Positions 22,473 through 35,167 of a stretch of DNA of 64,000 bases are shown piece after piece; the first letter of the stretch is position 1; each line of letters begins with the position of its first letter. Under the pieces are notes generated by a model. It made no database searches and was not told the origin of the DNA. It worked only from the letters and a program-made list of their open reading frames with translations. Source of the DNA: Rutpela maculata (Eukaryota > Arthropoda > Insecta > Coleoptera > Cerambycidae). A program made the position numbers and the translations under genes. The DNA is taken from contig OW386289.2 in assembly GCA_936432065.2 (NCBI GenBank), forward strand, positions 164,175,348 to 164,239,347. Reading direction: 5' to 3'.

Positions 22473-23716
22473 ATATAGATATTTACGTTATTGTATATAT
22501 GTGTTTACAAATATAGGTATGTGTAGGTATGTAAGTCTGTATATGTATTGGCAGGCATATATATGTATATATTTTCTCAATGTCATTTACATTCTTGCTG
22601 GTCATATTTTTTTTATACCATAAGTATACTCTATCCTCATGTAAATCGTGTTATAATGTATAAATAATTATATGCTATACTTTTTGTTTAGTTCGTTGTA
22701 ATTCCTATCTTGTAATTGGTCTGATTGTTGGATAGTTGTAATCAAATAATTAAATAAAAAAGAATAAAAAAATGCACTATCTATGTACCGAATCATGCCA
22801 TGATTGATTATGATTCCATATAACTGGGAAAAATTACCGCATAATAATCCTCAAAAAACCATTTCTGTGCTTAATAATGCCAGTATCGTAACCATTACAA
22901 CTTTATTGCTCCTAAACATTTTATCCGCGTGAGTAAATTATTGGATAATAAGTTGGAGAAAATAACTTCACGATCATAAAAAATAGATATACGTACATGC
23001 TGTAATCTGTTGCTTCAACTAAGTAGCTAATTTTTTATGACCCAATCATTAATATTTTATCACGTTTTTATTAAGTAGTATACTTACTATATCTTTGTTC
23101 ATTAAAATGGGATGTAATTTGATATTTTATCATCATATCCAAAATATAATGGGCATAGAAGGTTAGAGGTTAGGTGATGAACTTTAACAGTTGATATTTA
23201 TAGATAATTTCTACGTAATTATTATTTTGATAGATACTGAAAAAGATGAGTTATAAAGAGCAGTTATAAAGATAATAATATAATATTGTTATTACTTATT
23301 ATGAATAAAAGCGAGAGGATAGTCAAAATATCCTATTTTATCAAAGAAACTGCGCAGAAATAATATATTTTTTATATGAATATTTTGCCATATATTACAT
23401 TGTTAAAAATATAGCAACTTGCGTATGACGCAGTGAAGACAGAGAAAAATATTTCTGAAACTTGTTGAAATGTTTAGTTCTAGTACAGATACAAAATCTG
23501 ACACTGAAATGATCTGAATGATGGAGATATATCTCAGAATCAGATGAAAACAATAAAGATTAACTTATATTCATGTTTGTTCTGAATGTTATGTTTGCGT
23601 ATTCTAAGGGGTAATAGTATATTGTAGAAGCGTTGAAAATAACACTTTTGGCACGAGTATAACAGTTTCATGACGCTAGCCGTAGGCGAATGTCATAAGT
23701 CACACGAGGGTAATTA
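22473..23716. other. No gene seen
   Basis: The sequence is A+T-rich with a TATATG-type simple stretch near 22490-22580. There is no supported ORF. Confidence 0.45.
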
Positions 23717-23826
23717 GATAAATCAAGCAGGTAAGAGTCCATAAAATTGGTATTTAGTGTATACAAGATAAGCTATAAGGTCTCAAATATTTTTTTTGGC
23801 ATTAGTAATTCCCACCCCATTATTAA
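23717..23826 (+). repeat. W repeat fragment, copy 4
   Basis: Only the middle of the family is present: AAATCAAGCAGGTAAGAGTC, then CATAAAATTGGTATTTAGTG, then the GGCATTAGTAATTCCCACCC block. Confidence 0.65.
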
Positions 23827-24344
23827 ATAAGCTTATGAGAAGCCTGTAAAAAGTTACTTTTCACACAGTGTGTAAGTTTTTAAACACTTTTCAAAGCAAT
23901 TGCAGAATAGAATTATGTTTTTCTCCAAACGTCATAAAATTTCTTATCTCATTTCACGACATTAAAGTTTGACATTTTGGATGGCTATGCTTTCCATTAA
24001 CAACGGAGGTAATAGTAGTTTTTCTACTCCCCGAGTACACGTGAGATGTCCATAGCGAGATCGTCGTCATTCAAGTCATTCAAATCATTCGAGAAGGACC
24101 ATCTTACCTATATTTCACCATTATCCGACAGGATCAACTTGTGAAGGCCCCCTCGTCTTTTAGTTACGAACGAGAGTTGACTGTCCTCTGGATAGTGTAA
24201 GTTTTAAGCTAAGAATTTACCAAATTGTTTCATACTCTAAATATATGATTATGAAATTAGGCGTAGATATCCAATATGAATTAGTAATGTTTGTCTTAAA
24301 AGTATTAACTGGGAGCTATCTGAATATTATCATTGACAAAATAT

Positions 24345-24710
24345 CAAAGTTGACTACTTTGAAATACAGAATTACTCTTTTTCTAATTTACTAATTTTAC
24401 CTCAACCCAACCTTGTAAAACTTGTCACAGACTTAATGACATCTTCAAATATTCAGCTAATAGATGAAATATCTAACTCAACTACAGTTTACATCCATTA
24501 TAAGAGTTGTAATTGAAAGAGCAATCCCAAAGTTGACTACTTTGAAATACAGAATTACTTTTTTTCTAATTTACTAATTTTACCTCAACCCAACCTTGTA
24601 AAACTTGTCACAGACTTAATGACATCTTCAAATATTCAGCTAATAGATGAAATATCTAACTCAACTACAATTTACATCCATTATAAGAGTTGTAATTGAA
24701 AGAGCAATCC
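24345..24710. repeat. Two-copy tandem repeat, 183-bp unit
   Basis: CAAAGTTGACTACTTTGAAA at 24345 recurs at 24528, and the match extends to about 24527/24710 with only a few substitutions (for example CTCTTT/CTTTTT and ACAGTTT/ACAATTT). It is non-coding and recent. Confidence 0.85.
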
Positions 24711-27700
24711 CTGTAGGTAGCCATGTTAATAATTCAATAAAATTAACACTGTGGACTGCGAAGTCCAGTACGAATTTTTTATACCATCATTACAAGTCAA
24801 ATAAAATAAAATTACGCTAATGGGTCTCTTGCTGTACAGTCCGCTGCCCCTGGGAAATGAAGGCACATAGTCCAGCAGGAAAAGTGTGTTTAAGAACATT
24901 AAATGGCTTTACTTTATATAAAGACATTCTAGTAGAATAAATCGCTTTGGAAATGGTTTATTCGTTAGAGATCAAGGTCCTATTTAATAAATGCAAAGGT
25001 TGTGTACATTATTAGAACTTAGAACAGTTCTCTAATAATGCTTAGTTTTAATTAGGAGATAAGTTAGGCGGTAAGTTAAGCGGTGATAAAATTAAACACT
25101 TTCATACTTTCTCATACTATACAGAGTTTATAGGGGAAGAATACTATTCGTGTAAAAATCGATTCTGAATTCTTAGTAGACAGATGACATGATGTCAAAC
25201 GTACCATACAGTAAAAAGATTAGGACAATATATGGACCACAAAACATCTGTTATAACGTTGCGAATAAGAAGAAGGCATAGCCTCCTATTTCTGAAGTTG
25301 TGAAATCGGACAAAAATATATGAATAGCTGAAAAAATAGTTTAACTAATAATTGACTAATAATTGAGAAAACTAACATTGATAATTTTGAATGGCTGACG
25401 TGAGCTTAATTTTCATTGGCCCAGAAGATGTGAAAAAACGTAACAAATATGCAAATGTGATGCACGTTTTTTTTCTGTAAACTTACCGCACGAATAGAAT
25501 TTTTGTGAGTGAAGTAGGCAATTAACCTTTTCAACTTCAATAACACTGAAAATAGGAATTTTTCGGCGAAATGACAACAATTTTTTTGCATACATAGAGT
25601 GCTCACTATTTAACTAGTTGACTTAATACGTTTTTGATTGGAAATTCAACCTTGTACAAAAGTGACTATGCATAGTTTGAACCCATCCAGCTTCTATTGC
25701 GAAATATCACAAATGTACAAATTTTATATATAATAATAACAATATATTTTTTCACAATCGACATCAGAACGAAAGATTTTTTCTAATATTGCATTGAGAA
25801 CCACAACACAATCGACTCATGAAAATTTGCAATTGGAGAAAATTTTCTCAGATTTATAACTAAATAGTTATTTGTATTTTGCATAATTGTTGGTTTCGAC
25901 AGACGCCTTTTAGAATTTGGATGGCACAAGACATACAGCAACATAATGGCAATCATGATGACAATTAATGCGAAGCCAGATTTTCTAAACATAACACCAG
26001 TTTGTAAGTGCAAACACCTAATTTGTAACAAATCATGTTCCTGTGCTAAAGCAAATGTACTTTGTTCCATAAGCTGTTTATGTGAAGGTAAGTGGGTATA
26101 TATCGAATAAAAATGTATTTATTGTGTGCTACTGCAGAATTCTATTATCCAGTATAACATTATCAATATTACTTTATGAATACATCAGGAAACGAATGCC
26201 GTACCGTGTCATTTCATGTTCTCTACGCTGTCTGGTACACGGTGCACCCAGAATTTAATACAGCGCGTATGTACAACGCTCAAGCTTATTACACTTTTAT
26301 GACCAACAAACTGTTGTAAACAACGGTTTTGTTTTTCAAAAATTTATTTAGACCTTAAACTACATTTCACTCTTTTATACTAGTACCATATCTTCAATAA
26401 TAAGAAAGTTTCCTCGATACAGACTTTTTCAATGTCGCTACTGAAAAATTCATGTGAACTCGGGCGAAAATATTTTTTTCCCACCAGACAATTTATCTTT
26501 AGTGTAATTTTATGTATGGCAATCGATTCATCATGTCTCGAAATATATGTGTCCAAATTTTCAAGCCGAGTTAATTGTTATTAACAAAGTTATGGGATGA
26601 GAAACATAAAATAATGTATTTTCGCTGAATTTCATAGAAAAGTGGAAAAGTGCAATTTTCTCCGATTTCGCAATTCCAAATCAAATCGCGACCTCGAATT
26701 CGAATTTGGCATAAGAATATGACTTCAGTGTTTGTGTGTGCTTTTGTGTGTTTTTGTGTCTCGGTCTCCGGCTATATTAAACCTCTAGCAATTCGTTTTT
26801 GGGGATAGCTATGATACATCGTTTCAAAGGAGAAATTCTTTGGGAAAATACTCAGTTTCTGTGCCCGAAAAGTTATTTACGTTGCTCGCTTAGCTGCAAA
26901 TTTCAACTTTCAGTTCTCAGATGACAGATGGAAAAGTCTATTTTCAATTGTAGTCGTAGAAAAAAATTTAATGTGCCTGGCTTATTTTCTGTGACATTTA
27001 AAATTATGGTGGATGCGCCAGGGAAACAACACTAGCTGAAAGTCTGGGCCCATCAATATCTAAATATTTGTTTTCCACAGTTTGCCAGCTGAATTCATTT
27101 AATTACATTGCGTACATAGGCTCATATAGTTTAATGTTGATTTATTCGAATTTGTTTAACTTCCCTCGACTTACTTTAAAATAAGTAGTCGACTATATAT
27201 TAACATTAAATTCAAAGACTCGCTACTTCTGGACCCCCAATGCAGGGATCATGTTTTTTTTCTTAGGTAGGTACATCTCTAAAGTAAATATTTTTAGAGA
27301 GCTTCTTTCTAATACACTGTTTTAGGAGATACAAAGTTAAACCTCGAGTTATGTTTTTTATTAAGTTTAAAACCACAAATGGCACATGTCTGGAAAGTAA
27401 GAAATACTGTGATGTACAAAATTTATAGCTTGCTTTATTATCTTCATTTCGGTTCTCGATTCAACTTTCTATCACAGTTGGTATTGGAGATATTACGATT
27501 CCTACAAAACACTGGAACATTTTAAACCTTACGTTCAACTTGAATTGGGTATCCACGATTTAAAGATTTATGATGCTGTTGATAGTCTTAACGTTTTTCT
27601 CCGTGTACGAAAAAATGTAAATACTTGTCTTAGTGCAGTGTTCTTAGATATTGATGCAAATAGAGGCAACCTGAAATTTTATTGAAGAGGACTGTTGTTT

Positions 27701-28253
27701 TGGTTTTCATAAATATATAGAGAAAATCTACCAAAATCGACTGTCGGCTAAACCTCTGAGGAAGGGGGAAAGAGGTAAAAACTTTCGTAAATACTTGAAA
27801 ACTACGGATTTTATTAAAAGGTTTTAGGGTGCTTATAAAACTATCTTGAATTTGTGACAAGTCCCGGCCAATTTAGTTAAATATTGACCGAGCTATGATT
27901 TTGTTAGTGGTAAGTTTAGTGTTCTTTTACCCCTTTATAAAAGTCAATTTTATCGCGAGCTTTTTGTGATTAATTAAAAAAACCGAACCTTTTGAAAAAA
28001 GGTTATTACGACGTTGAAAAGTAATTTAGTTCCTTACAATTTGGCCTTTGGTAAAACCGTCTATGATAAAAATTGACCAAGTTATGGTTATTTGTTGTTA
28101 AAAGTAAGTTCTTATGAAAATTCATATTGCAATTCATACTCATATAATTCATATTCATATTCATCTCTTTCTTTAAATTGGGTTATTTGGTTTACAAAGA
28201 AAGGTCATCAAAACTGTTTTGTAAATCAAATAAATTAAATCAAATGGCATATA
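24711..28253. other. Long stretch without a supported gene
   Basis: The best frame is on the minus strand at 25783-26070 (95 codons). It has one hydrophobic run (GFALIVIMIAIMLLYVL, about residues 32-48) preceded and followed by charged residues, but there is no homolog signature and no splice context, so I leave it as a weak possibility. The frames at 25406-25606 and 27630-27860 look random. A GT-rich simple stretch lies near 26730-26760. Confidence 0.4.
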
Positions 28254-28991
28254 CAGAGTGACCCATTTAAAAGCTGAACACCTTTCTAAAATTTTTATTT
28301 ATTGTGCGATTTGAATCAAATTTTACTCAAGTATAGAACGAATTAGGAATTGATTATGACTAGAAAAACGTTCGCATCCTACAAATGCAAAGCCACCTAC
28401 GGTACCAAAGTAGGCGGAAAAAAAACAAAAAATCATATTAGGCATTTTTTTCATCGGAAAATTTTGTTAATGAAACTTGTTCGGAATTGTCCAAAAACCC
28501 TAAATCAAAAATTTACTCAAAATTAAAAAAATATTGAAATTTTGATTAAAATAATGTCCAAGTCCGAAAATATAATTTTAATGGGTTTCTTATTTAGAAA
28601 ACTGTACTATGACAATTTTGTTTGAAACTAAACCCAAGCTTCCAGGCAGTTGGCAAGTAATTTGCAGTTTTTTTTTAAATAATTATTTTTAAAGTTTTTA
28701 AATTTTAATTTTTCAATTTTTTAATTTTGATTAAATTTTGAACTTAAGGTTTTTCGATAATTCTGAACAAGTTTAATTAACAAAATTTTCCGATAAAAAA
28801 ATGCCTAATACGATTTTTTGTTTTTTTCCGCATATTTTGGTACCGCAGGTGGCTTTGCATTTCTAGGAGGCGAATGTTTTTATGATCATAATTAGATCTT
28901 AATTTGTTTTATACTTGAGTAAAATTTGATTCAAATCGCACAATAAATAAAAATTTTAGAGAAATGATCAGCTTTTAAATGGGTCACTCTG
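28254..28991. mobile_element. Mariner/Tc1-type MITE, 738 bp, about 290-bp inverted repeats, TA target
   Basis: The ends are CAGAGTGACCCATTTAAAAG and its reverse complement, each flanked by TA (28252-28253 and 28992-28993). The two arms match in reverse over nearly 300 bp, including ATTTATTGTGCGATTTGAAT and AAAAATGCCTAAT-like blocks. The centre is a short A+T-rich spacer and nothing is coded. CAG-type ends with a TA duplication are typical of the Tc1/mariner group. Confidence 0.8.
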
Positions 28992-29239
28992 TATATTACC
29001 TTTTGTAAAAATAATTTATAATCTAAAAAAATTATTTTTGTGAAAAAAAACATATTTTTATTCCAATTTATTACGAAAAATCATCTTTAAACACATAAAA
29101 TATTATTACATTATTATTAACTATTACATACTGTCTGCGTTAATTTGTCCTAACTTTGTCTTCTGTCTCGATTAAAAAAATATTAGACAAAAACTATTAG
29201 ACAAAAATTTTATAATTATTGTTAAAAAAATGCTTTTAA

Positions 29240-30265
29240 GATGTACAAAAAATGTTACAAGCACCTCCGATAAAATATTTAAACTTTGATATAATGCATG
29301 ATTTTCGAGCGATCATTTTATTTGTTAACATTTTAAACATCAGATTTGTAATCAATGACCTCGAGAACCTGTAGGTGAGTATTTTAATTCCAAAATAAAC
29401 AAAATTCCGCATCGGACACCTCCGTTTGGTTTTGCTTCTCCTTGTTGTTTGTCCTGTTTCGTTGGAGAATCCGACTGCCAGTAATTTACTCATCATTTTT
29501 TGCACGTCCCTTAGTATAGTGCCCATCCGAATGTGCATATCCGACCGTCACAGCATGCACTTTAGACTTTAGGGTATCCTTAAAGGCCGCCTCTACATCG
29601 AGTACACGCATCAAAGCTTTGCTGCTACGTTAGTGTCGTGTTAACTTAAGAACCCGCTTGACTTCTTCATCCCTTATGCCATCCAGAAAGGCCCCCATTG
29701 TTAATTGTTCTTGAAATTCTCTTGGGGCATTCGGGTAAGCCAGATGTGCCAGTCTCTCTACCGCAGCTTTGAATTCTTGTAAACTTTCTCCAGCCTTTTG
29801 TGTCCGTGATTTTAGCTGGGTCTGGTATACTTGGGCGAGATGTTGGTCGCCATGTCTCAAGTCCAATGCAGCTTCCAAAACTTTGTTTCTCCACTGGGCT
29901 AGTCTGAAGTAATTCTGAGGCTTGGCCCCTTAGCGCTAGAATAATGCCATAGCCTTTTCCTCATTATCCCAGCTATTCGCAGATGCAGCTGCTTCGAATT
30001 GTCTCTTATAAGTTGTCCATGAGCTTTGGCCATCAAACAAGGGAGGTTTTAACCGAGGACCTGACGATGCTATTAGCTGGCCTCCTTTCTCTCTCAACTG
30101 CCATTTAAGGCGCCCTACTTCTTCTTCAAACTCACTCATCTTTTCTTCGAACTGATTTACTTTTCCTTTTACTTGACTAACTTCCGTCTTGACTTCGCCT
30201 TCTTTATTTTCAACCTTGTTTATAACGCCCTGTTGTATTTTCCCTAGTTCATCAACTTCTTCAAA
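29240..30265 (-). pseudogene. LTR-retrotransposon gag remnant
   Basis: The minus strand reads as a decayed gag polyprotein from about 30265 down. It opens with a charged, coiled-coil-like region (KVENKEGEVKTEVSQVKGK, then EEEVGRLKWQL). Next is PPLFDGQSSWTTYKRQFEAA, the capsid-start motif of Gypsy-type insect gags. After a gap and frameshift comes GDQHLAQVYQTQLKSR, then GESLQEFKAAVERLAHLAYP and FLDGIRDEEVKRVLKL. A stop follows at 29630-29632. Degraded sequence continues to about 29240 with no intact zinc knuckle. Stops and frameshifts make it non-functional. No pol, primer site or paired LTRs were found around it. Confidence 0.75.
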
Positions 30266-30289
30266 ATAACTTTCATAACAAAATTGATA

Positions 30290-30556
30290 TTTTTAAGTTC
30301 TAAAACTTACTTTTTTGTCTGAGTGCACTCCAATATCTGGTAATAGGAACAAAAATTACTTCCATTGAATTATCTCTTCATAAGTTATGGTGCTTATAAG
30401 AAACTTGACGACGAACGGACAGACGGACGGGCAGATGAACAGACATGCGTTTTGATAGTTGTCGAGAATTCAACTACTTACAAGCTAATACAAAGAAATG
30501 TTTTTACGATATTTACAATTTTAGAAATGTGTCGTTTATGCAAAGAGTATATATAA
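30290..30556 (+). repeat. G repeat fragment, copy 2
   Basis: This stretch carries the family's TAAGTTATGGTGCTTATAAG, GACGAACGGACAGACGGACG and TTTTAGAAATGTGTCG blocks, and ends near GCAAAGAGTATATATAAC. The tRNA-like half is absent. The plus frame 30445-30816 reads through it and is not supported as a gene. Confidence 0.6.
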
Positions 30557-30560
30557 CGCG

Positions 30561-31225
30561 AAAAAAAGAATTCACCATTGGAGTGTGCTGTGTGAACTTT
30601 GTGTTTACCTGTAATTTTCTGCATCATTTGTGTTTTCTATTTATGGTAGAAAAATGTTTACTTTGCCCGTTACTACGCTTGAGAATCCAAAAGTTCTCCC
30701 ATGACGCAACTTTAACAATAATTTCGTCTCTTAAAAAACTTGCAGTTCTACGCATAAGAAATCTAATTCGAGAAACTTCATCATCCGTTAACAACTCAAC
30801 CCAAAATTGTCATTAAAACAAATGCTTGGTTCATTCCCAACTTTCCCAGTAGTAAATTTCTCGCCATCTCTAAGACGAGCCAGAAAATAGAGCAAGAGGA
30901 GTTTTTTCACCCTAAGCTATGGACGAGGGCAACTCGGATAACAAAACCTTGTTGACTGAGGCTCTTAGCAAGATGTTCATAGTACACGAAGGGAGCTCAT
31001 AAGGGCTGTTCACGCACGGAATTCTACGGATGAATTAGATAGGCAGAGGCGTTTCTAACTACTTGTTCGAGGTATTACTAAACTATTTAGTACTACGAGA
31101 TTATTATAATGGTTCAGAAACAATGCAGACCACAACACCTCAGATTCTCTCAAATGTTTATTGAATGAGTGAAAAGCTAACCTTATTTTTAATTATGTAC
31201 TTTCTGTTTATTATTTGTCATATAT
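30561..31225. other. No gene seen
   Basis: The end of the 30445-30816 frame falls here. It has no recognised motif. No repeat structure is seen. Confidence 0.4.
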
Positions 31226-31765
31226 AATGCAAGATAAATAAGCCTAAAAGTATGCGAACCTTGAAAAAATTAGTACAAGCAAGAAATTTGGTGATGTTGC
31301 AGTTTTCATCCTATTGAATATACTAAAAGTCCCCTAAAATCTGAGCTGTGGTACGCCCGCCATATTGAAAAACGGTGGCCCATTTTCAGATTTTTGTATA
31401 TAAATCCTTTATCATTGTCTATTTCTGGTGATTCCTCCATTTTAAAAGCTGCGACAAGTGATGATTTTTTGCCTTTCCTCATAACTCAAAAACCGTTCGA
31501 TTTAGAGAATAAATGTTAATATCAAAAATTGTTTGTTTTATCATTGTCTACATTTTTTATTTGAAACTTTTTTCCTATCTACAACGGTAAAGGATTTATA
31601 CACGAAAATCGGAAAATGAGCCGTCATATTTCAATATGGCGGGCGAAGCACAGTTTCGATTTTAAAGGGACTTTTAGTAGTATATTCGTTAGGATGGCAA
31701 GTGCAACATCTCCACCAAATTCCTTCCTTGTACTAATTTTTTCGAGATCAAAATTTATGTTTCCT
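31226..31765. mobile_element. Fold-back MITE carrying a piece of the XPG-like/CXC gene
   Basis: The left arm (about 31240-31412) and right arm (about 31564-31745) pair in reverse over roughly 150 bp (TTAGTACAAGCAAGAAATTT with its mate, and CCCGCCATATTGAAAA with TTTCAATATGGCGGGC). The loop at 31415-31482 is nearly identical to 57272-57338, which there is coding sequence (minus-strand MRKGQKSSLVAAFKMEES). The right arm continues to match 57422-57690. Compared with that copy, the loop lacks 83 bp (57339-57421) between two CTCAT words. The element thus looks like an internal-deletion derivative of a larger transposon carrying the gene. Confidence 0.75.
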
Positions 31766-33928
31766 GCACTAGTATTGTCATAACATAACATTGTTTGTTA
31801 ATATGGCTGCTACATATAAATAAATAAATTAAAATAATAGAGAACTCACACAAAGGAGGAGACTCCCTAAGGCCTGTTTTAGCTCCCCTACAATTTTTGA
31901 TAAAAATTCTTTGAAGCAGGTAAGTTTTTCGGACTTCTGAGTAAAAATAAGTTATTTCTAGATAAAACGGAAAATTTACAAATTTGTCCTACCGTTTGTT
32001 TTAAAATGGATAAAGCTGTTATTAAATATTCTAAATATTGCTTTCTGCAGAAATATAAACTGACGTTTCATTTCATTAAGCCCCTCCTAAGAATAAATAA
32101 ACAGTCTGACGTCACTACTTGTTGACTGTGAATATCGTGATATTAGACTCGTTTTATCGCGTATGTAAAATCGCGCCGTTTTAAATAACTTTTAATTTTA
32201 TTTATTATGATTGCACCACATGCGCTCCTAATTTAATAATAAGTCATCTATCCGCTAGAGCACAAAAAGTTAAAGTAAATGAAAAATCATCAACGGCGTT
32301 AAAGTCTGTCAGTTAAGGTTTCCTAAGGTTCTGTATAAGCTCCTTTAATTTTATCTCGCAGATTTATAAAACCATTAAGTAAGTGTAAGTATCATGGATA
32401 TAGACGATATACTTAGATTAAAATTCCAAAAATGTATCAGGCTGATTTAAATTTAGACGGTTTATGCTAAATACTTTAAGAACTTAAATTCTATTAAATT
32501 AACTTTTTTTTTGTCCATGCACACATATCGATAGAGTAATTTCACAAATGAATGTTAAAGTAAGCACTGTAGATTTTTTTTAAAGCGACTAATTATATAA
32601 CTAATAAAAAAAAGAAAACTTCTTCTTTTCAAACTTCTTCACCCCCCCCCCCTAGCGTGGATCCCTGAATTATATTAATTATCAAATAATATGTGAAAAT
32701 AATTTTTAATTCAACACCCTGTATCTCAGTAAGGAGGCACATTTTATCTCAGTGTTTTTAGTCACAACTTGTGGAAATTGTGCTTTACATACTTTAGTAC
32801 AAAAGCATATAATGCGTTACGCAACAATATTAAATACATATCTTTATTTGGGCAAAAACTGTATTAAAATTGTATATTAAATAAAAAAAAGTTTGAGTGA
32901 CTAAATGTAAATAAACGATTTAAGTATTTTCAATATATTTTTTTCTTTAAAATGCTAAGAATCCTATCATGTAATTCAATACTTCGTCAGTATTAGCTAG
33001 AAGAGTAGTTGTTTTGATTGATTCTCCAATAATGAGTGTTTTAAAGTATTTACCTAACTAGTATATTAGCGTGCCCAGATTAGGGCAACAATATACAGAA
33101 AGTAGGTATTTTCATAATAAATAAAAAAAGCGTGTAAGTTGCGATTTGCATAATACCTAAATAATATTCTCTAATCAAGAGAAGAATTTCACAAAGTTAT
33201 TAACTTTAAGCAGTACCATATAAGCCATTATTTTAAGTTTGAATATTATTTTAATTAGAATTAGTATATAATTATTACGTGAAATTATTATTACTTTTAT
33301 TAGGAACTGCCCGGTGACTGCATGTTTGACATTTGGTTCGGTTCAATAATTTTAATTTTATAAAAGGACAAAATGTATTTTCCAATTACAAAAACTGCTT
33401 AATCCACTCGTCTCTTTCTTGTAGTATTATTTCCCTAGACGACAGTCGACACCAAAGGATTCTGATTACATAAGGCATTGCCAAGTAAGGAACTTATGTA
33501 AATTGTTTCGATTCAGAGTTAAGATTAAATTAAACAGTGTGACTTGAATTGAAATACAGACAAGCTATGCAAATTATCTCTTTGATGGAATATATCCAGT
33601 GTAGAGTGTGGTACTCTTAAGTGCGACATGCGGCACCAAAAAGACAGTTTCGAGTATTTAATGGCAATTTTTTTAACAAATTAGAGGAGCAGTTTTCAGC
33701 TTCGCTGTATTCAACAGCAACAATGATGAATAATGAATAGGATGAAAGCAAAATCGTCTGCAATTTCTTTCAGTAAATGTTGTAATTAATTTATTTAAAT
33801 TCAGTTAAGGTATTTTTTAATAAATATCCTTCCAAGTCACACTCCTAGAATTTCTGAACTGACGTTAAATACACACATAAACGAGACGGTGAGAAAGGTC
33901 TACTCCTTATCCAGGAGTCTGTACGCAC
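31766..33928. other. No gene seen
   Basis: This is long A+T-rich DNA with a C-run at 32641-32652. There is no supported frame, paired repeat or repeat-family copy. Confidence 0.45.
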
Positions 33929-34053
33929 CTGGCTGTTGTACATGGTGGTGATCAGGCTGGCCATCACATACGCGGCGCCAGTATGGTGCAGCATACCGGC
34001 CACGACAATGAAATTTTTGAACACAAATTTATGTGCCTCTTTTCTGATTTCGA
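33929..34053 (-). CDS. Single internal exon of a host membrane-protein gene (unidentified)
   Basis: On the minus strand a 125-bp island opens after a pyrimidine-rich acceptor (TTTCTTTGTTTATCTGAG) and ends exactly at CAG|GTGCGT. It encodes EIRKEAHKFVFKNF, then a hydrophobic segment IVVAGMLHHTGAAYVMASLI, then TTMYNSQ. G/C-ending codons (CTG, GCC, ATC, ACC, AAC, AGC, CAG) make it stand out from the A+T-rich flanks, which is the mark of selected coding sequence. The hydrophobic run of about 20 residues suits a transmembrane helix. I do not recognise the protein. An alternative acceptor, AAATCAG, lies ten bases inside. Partner exons are not visible in the window, so the introns would be long. Confidence 0.6.
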
Positions 34054-34450
34054 CTCAGATAAACAAAGAAATATATGGATAAATAATCTCATTTGAAGTA
34101 CACAGAAGTTGTGTGTAGGGAGCATAACCTCCTAAGGGGCAGAGTGGAGAGGAATGTTTATGTTTATGGAGTCGCCTAATCAGAGGCGTAGACAGATAAG
34201 GGGGTTAAAATTTTTAAAATAATCGATTAAAGTTCTCGACTATTACTTAATACTATATCTGACAATAATAGTACTACGACTCTATTGAGACAAAAAGAGT
34301 ACTGTTTGGTTAGAATTTTTACAAAATGTGTTATTGAAGAGAAATGAAAGTATTGAACTGTCAATTCTCAAAGTTAAATGGTTCTTAAACGATAAGTTAC
34401 TCTACATTTTCTGAGTAAAAAAAAATTAACTTTTGGTTAGGATATAAAAG

Positions 34451-34752
34451 TAACTTGATGTAGGTATATCCTGGGGTTATGCGGTCTTTATAATAAAATT
34501 ATTATTTTTGTTACGTTTCGGTTTATTCAACCATCGTCAGAAAACTACAATTAAATGAAGACAAATATTTTTTTAAATGCTATTTTTTATACACATGGAT
34601 TTAAATTGTATGCGTATAAAAAATAGCATTTAAAAAAATATTGGTCTTCACTTAATTGTAGTTCTCTGACGATGGCTGAATAAACCGAAACGTAAGAAAA
34701 GAGTAATTTTATTATAAAGACCGATAACTCAGGATATAACTGCATCAAGTTA
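34451..34752. mobile_element. Fold-back MITE, about 302 bp
   Basis: The left arm (TAACTTGATGTAGGTATATC, the GGTCTTTATAATAAAATTA block, then ACGTTTCGGTTTATTCA) is matched in reverse by the right arm to about 34752. The two arms are nearly contiguous, with the turn around 34603-34610, so the whole element forms one long hairpin. The CGGTTTATTCAACCATCGTC word also resembles a motif I have seen in many insect repeats. No target duplication was found. Confidence 0.75.
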
Positions 34753-35167
34753 ATTTGATATCAACGGTCAAGAAAATAAAAACATCTATATATGTTAGCA
34801 TATAAATGAAACCAACTTTTTCATATTACAGTATAACATATTCATCTAAAAGTTTACATACTTATCACTCTACAGTACCGGCAAGCGTTTGATTAGGTAT
34901 GACAATAAGAGCAAGCGAGAATGAAACAACTAGGCTATTTTTTTTATCGTATCACACATCCTACTCGTGCCACCTGCTTTCCTCACTACATGTGCGTGGG
35001 CAGCTCTGTTTGCATGCCTAATCCAAGACTTTCCGATACTGTATAATGAATCTGGTCATACGCTACCCGTACCATATACATAAAACAAAAATAACATTAT
35101 ATTACTTTTAAATCTCTATTATTATTGTAAACAAATATACTCTACATAATGCACTACCTTATAGAGC
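34753..35167. other. No gene seen
   Basis: A+T-rich DNA with no supported feature. Confidence 0.4.

Noticed and set aside
25783..26070. Small single-helix membrane protein on the minus strand
   Set aside because: One hydrophobic run can arise by chance in A+T-rich DNA, and there are no homologs recalled and no splice or promoter context.
34451..34752. piggyBac-type element with TTAA target
   Set aside because: TTAA is present at the right end only; the left end reads GTAACTT, so the duplication is not supported.
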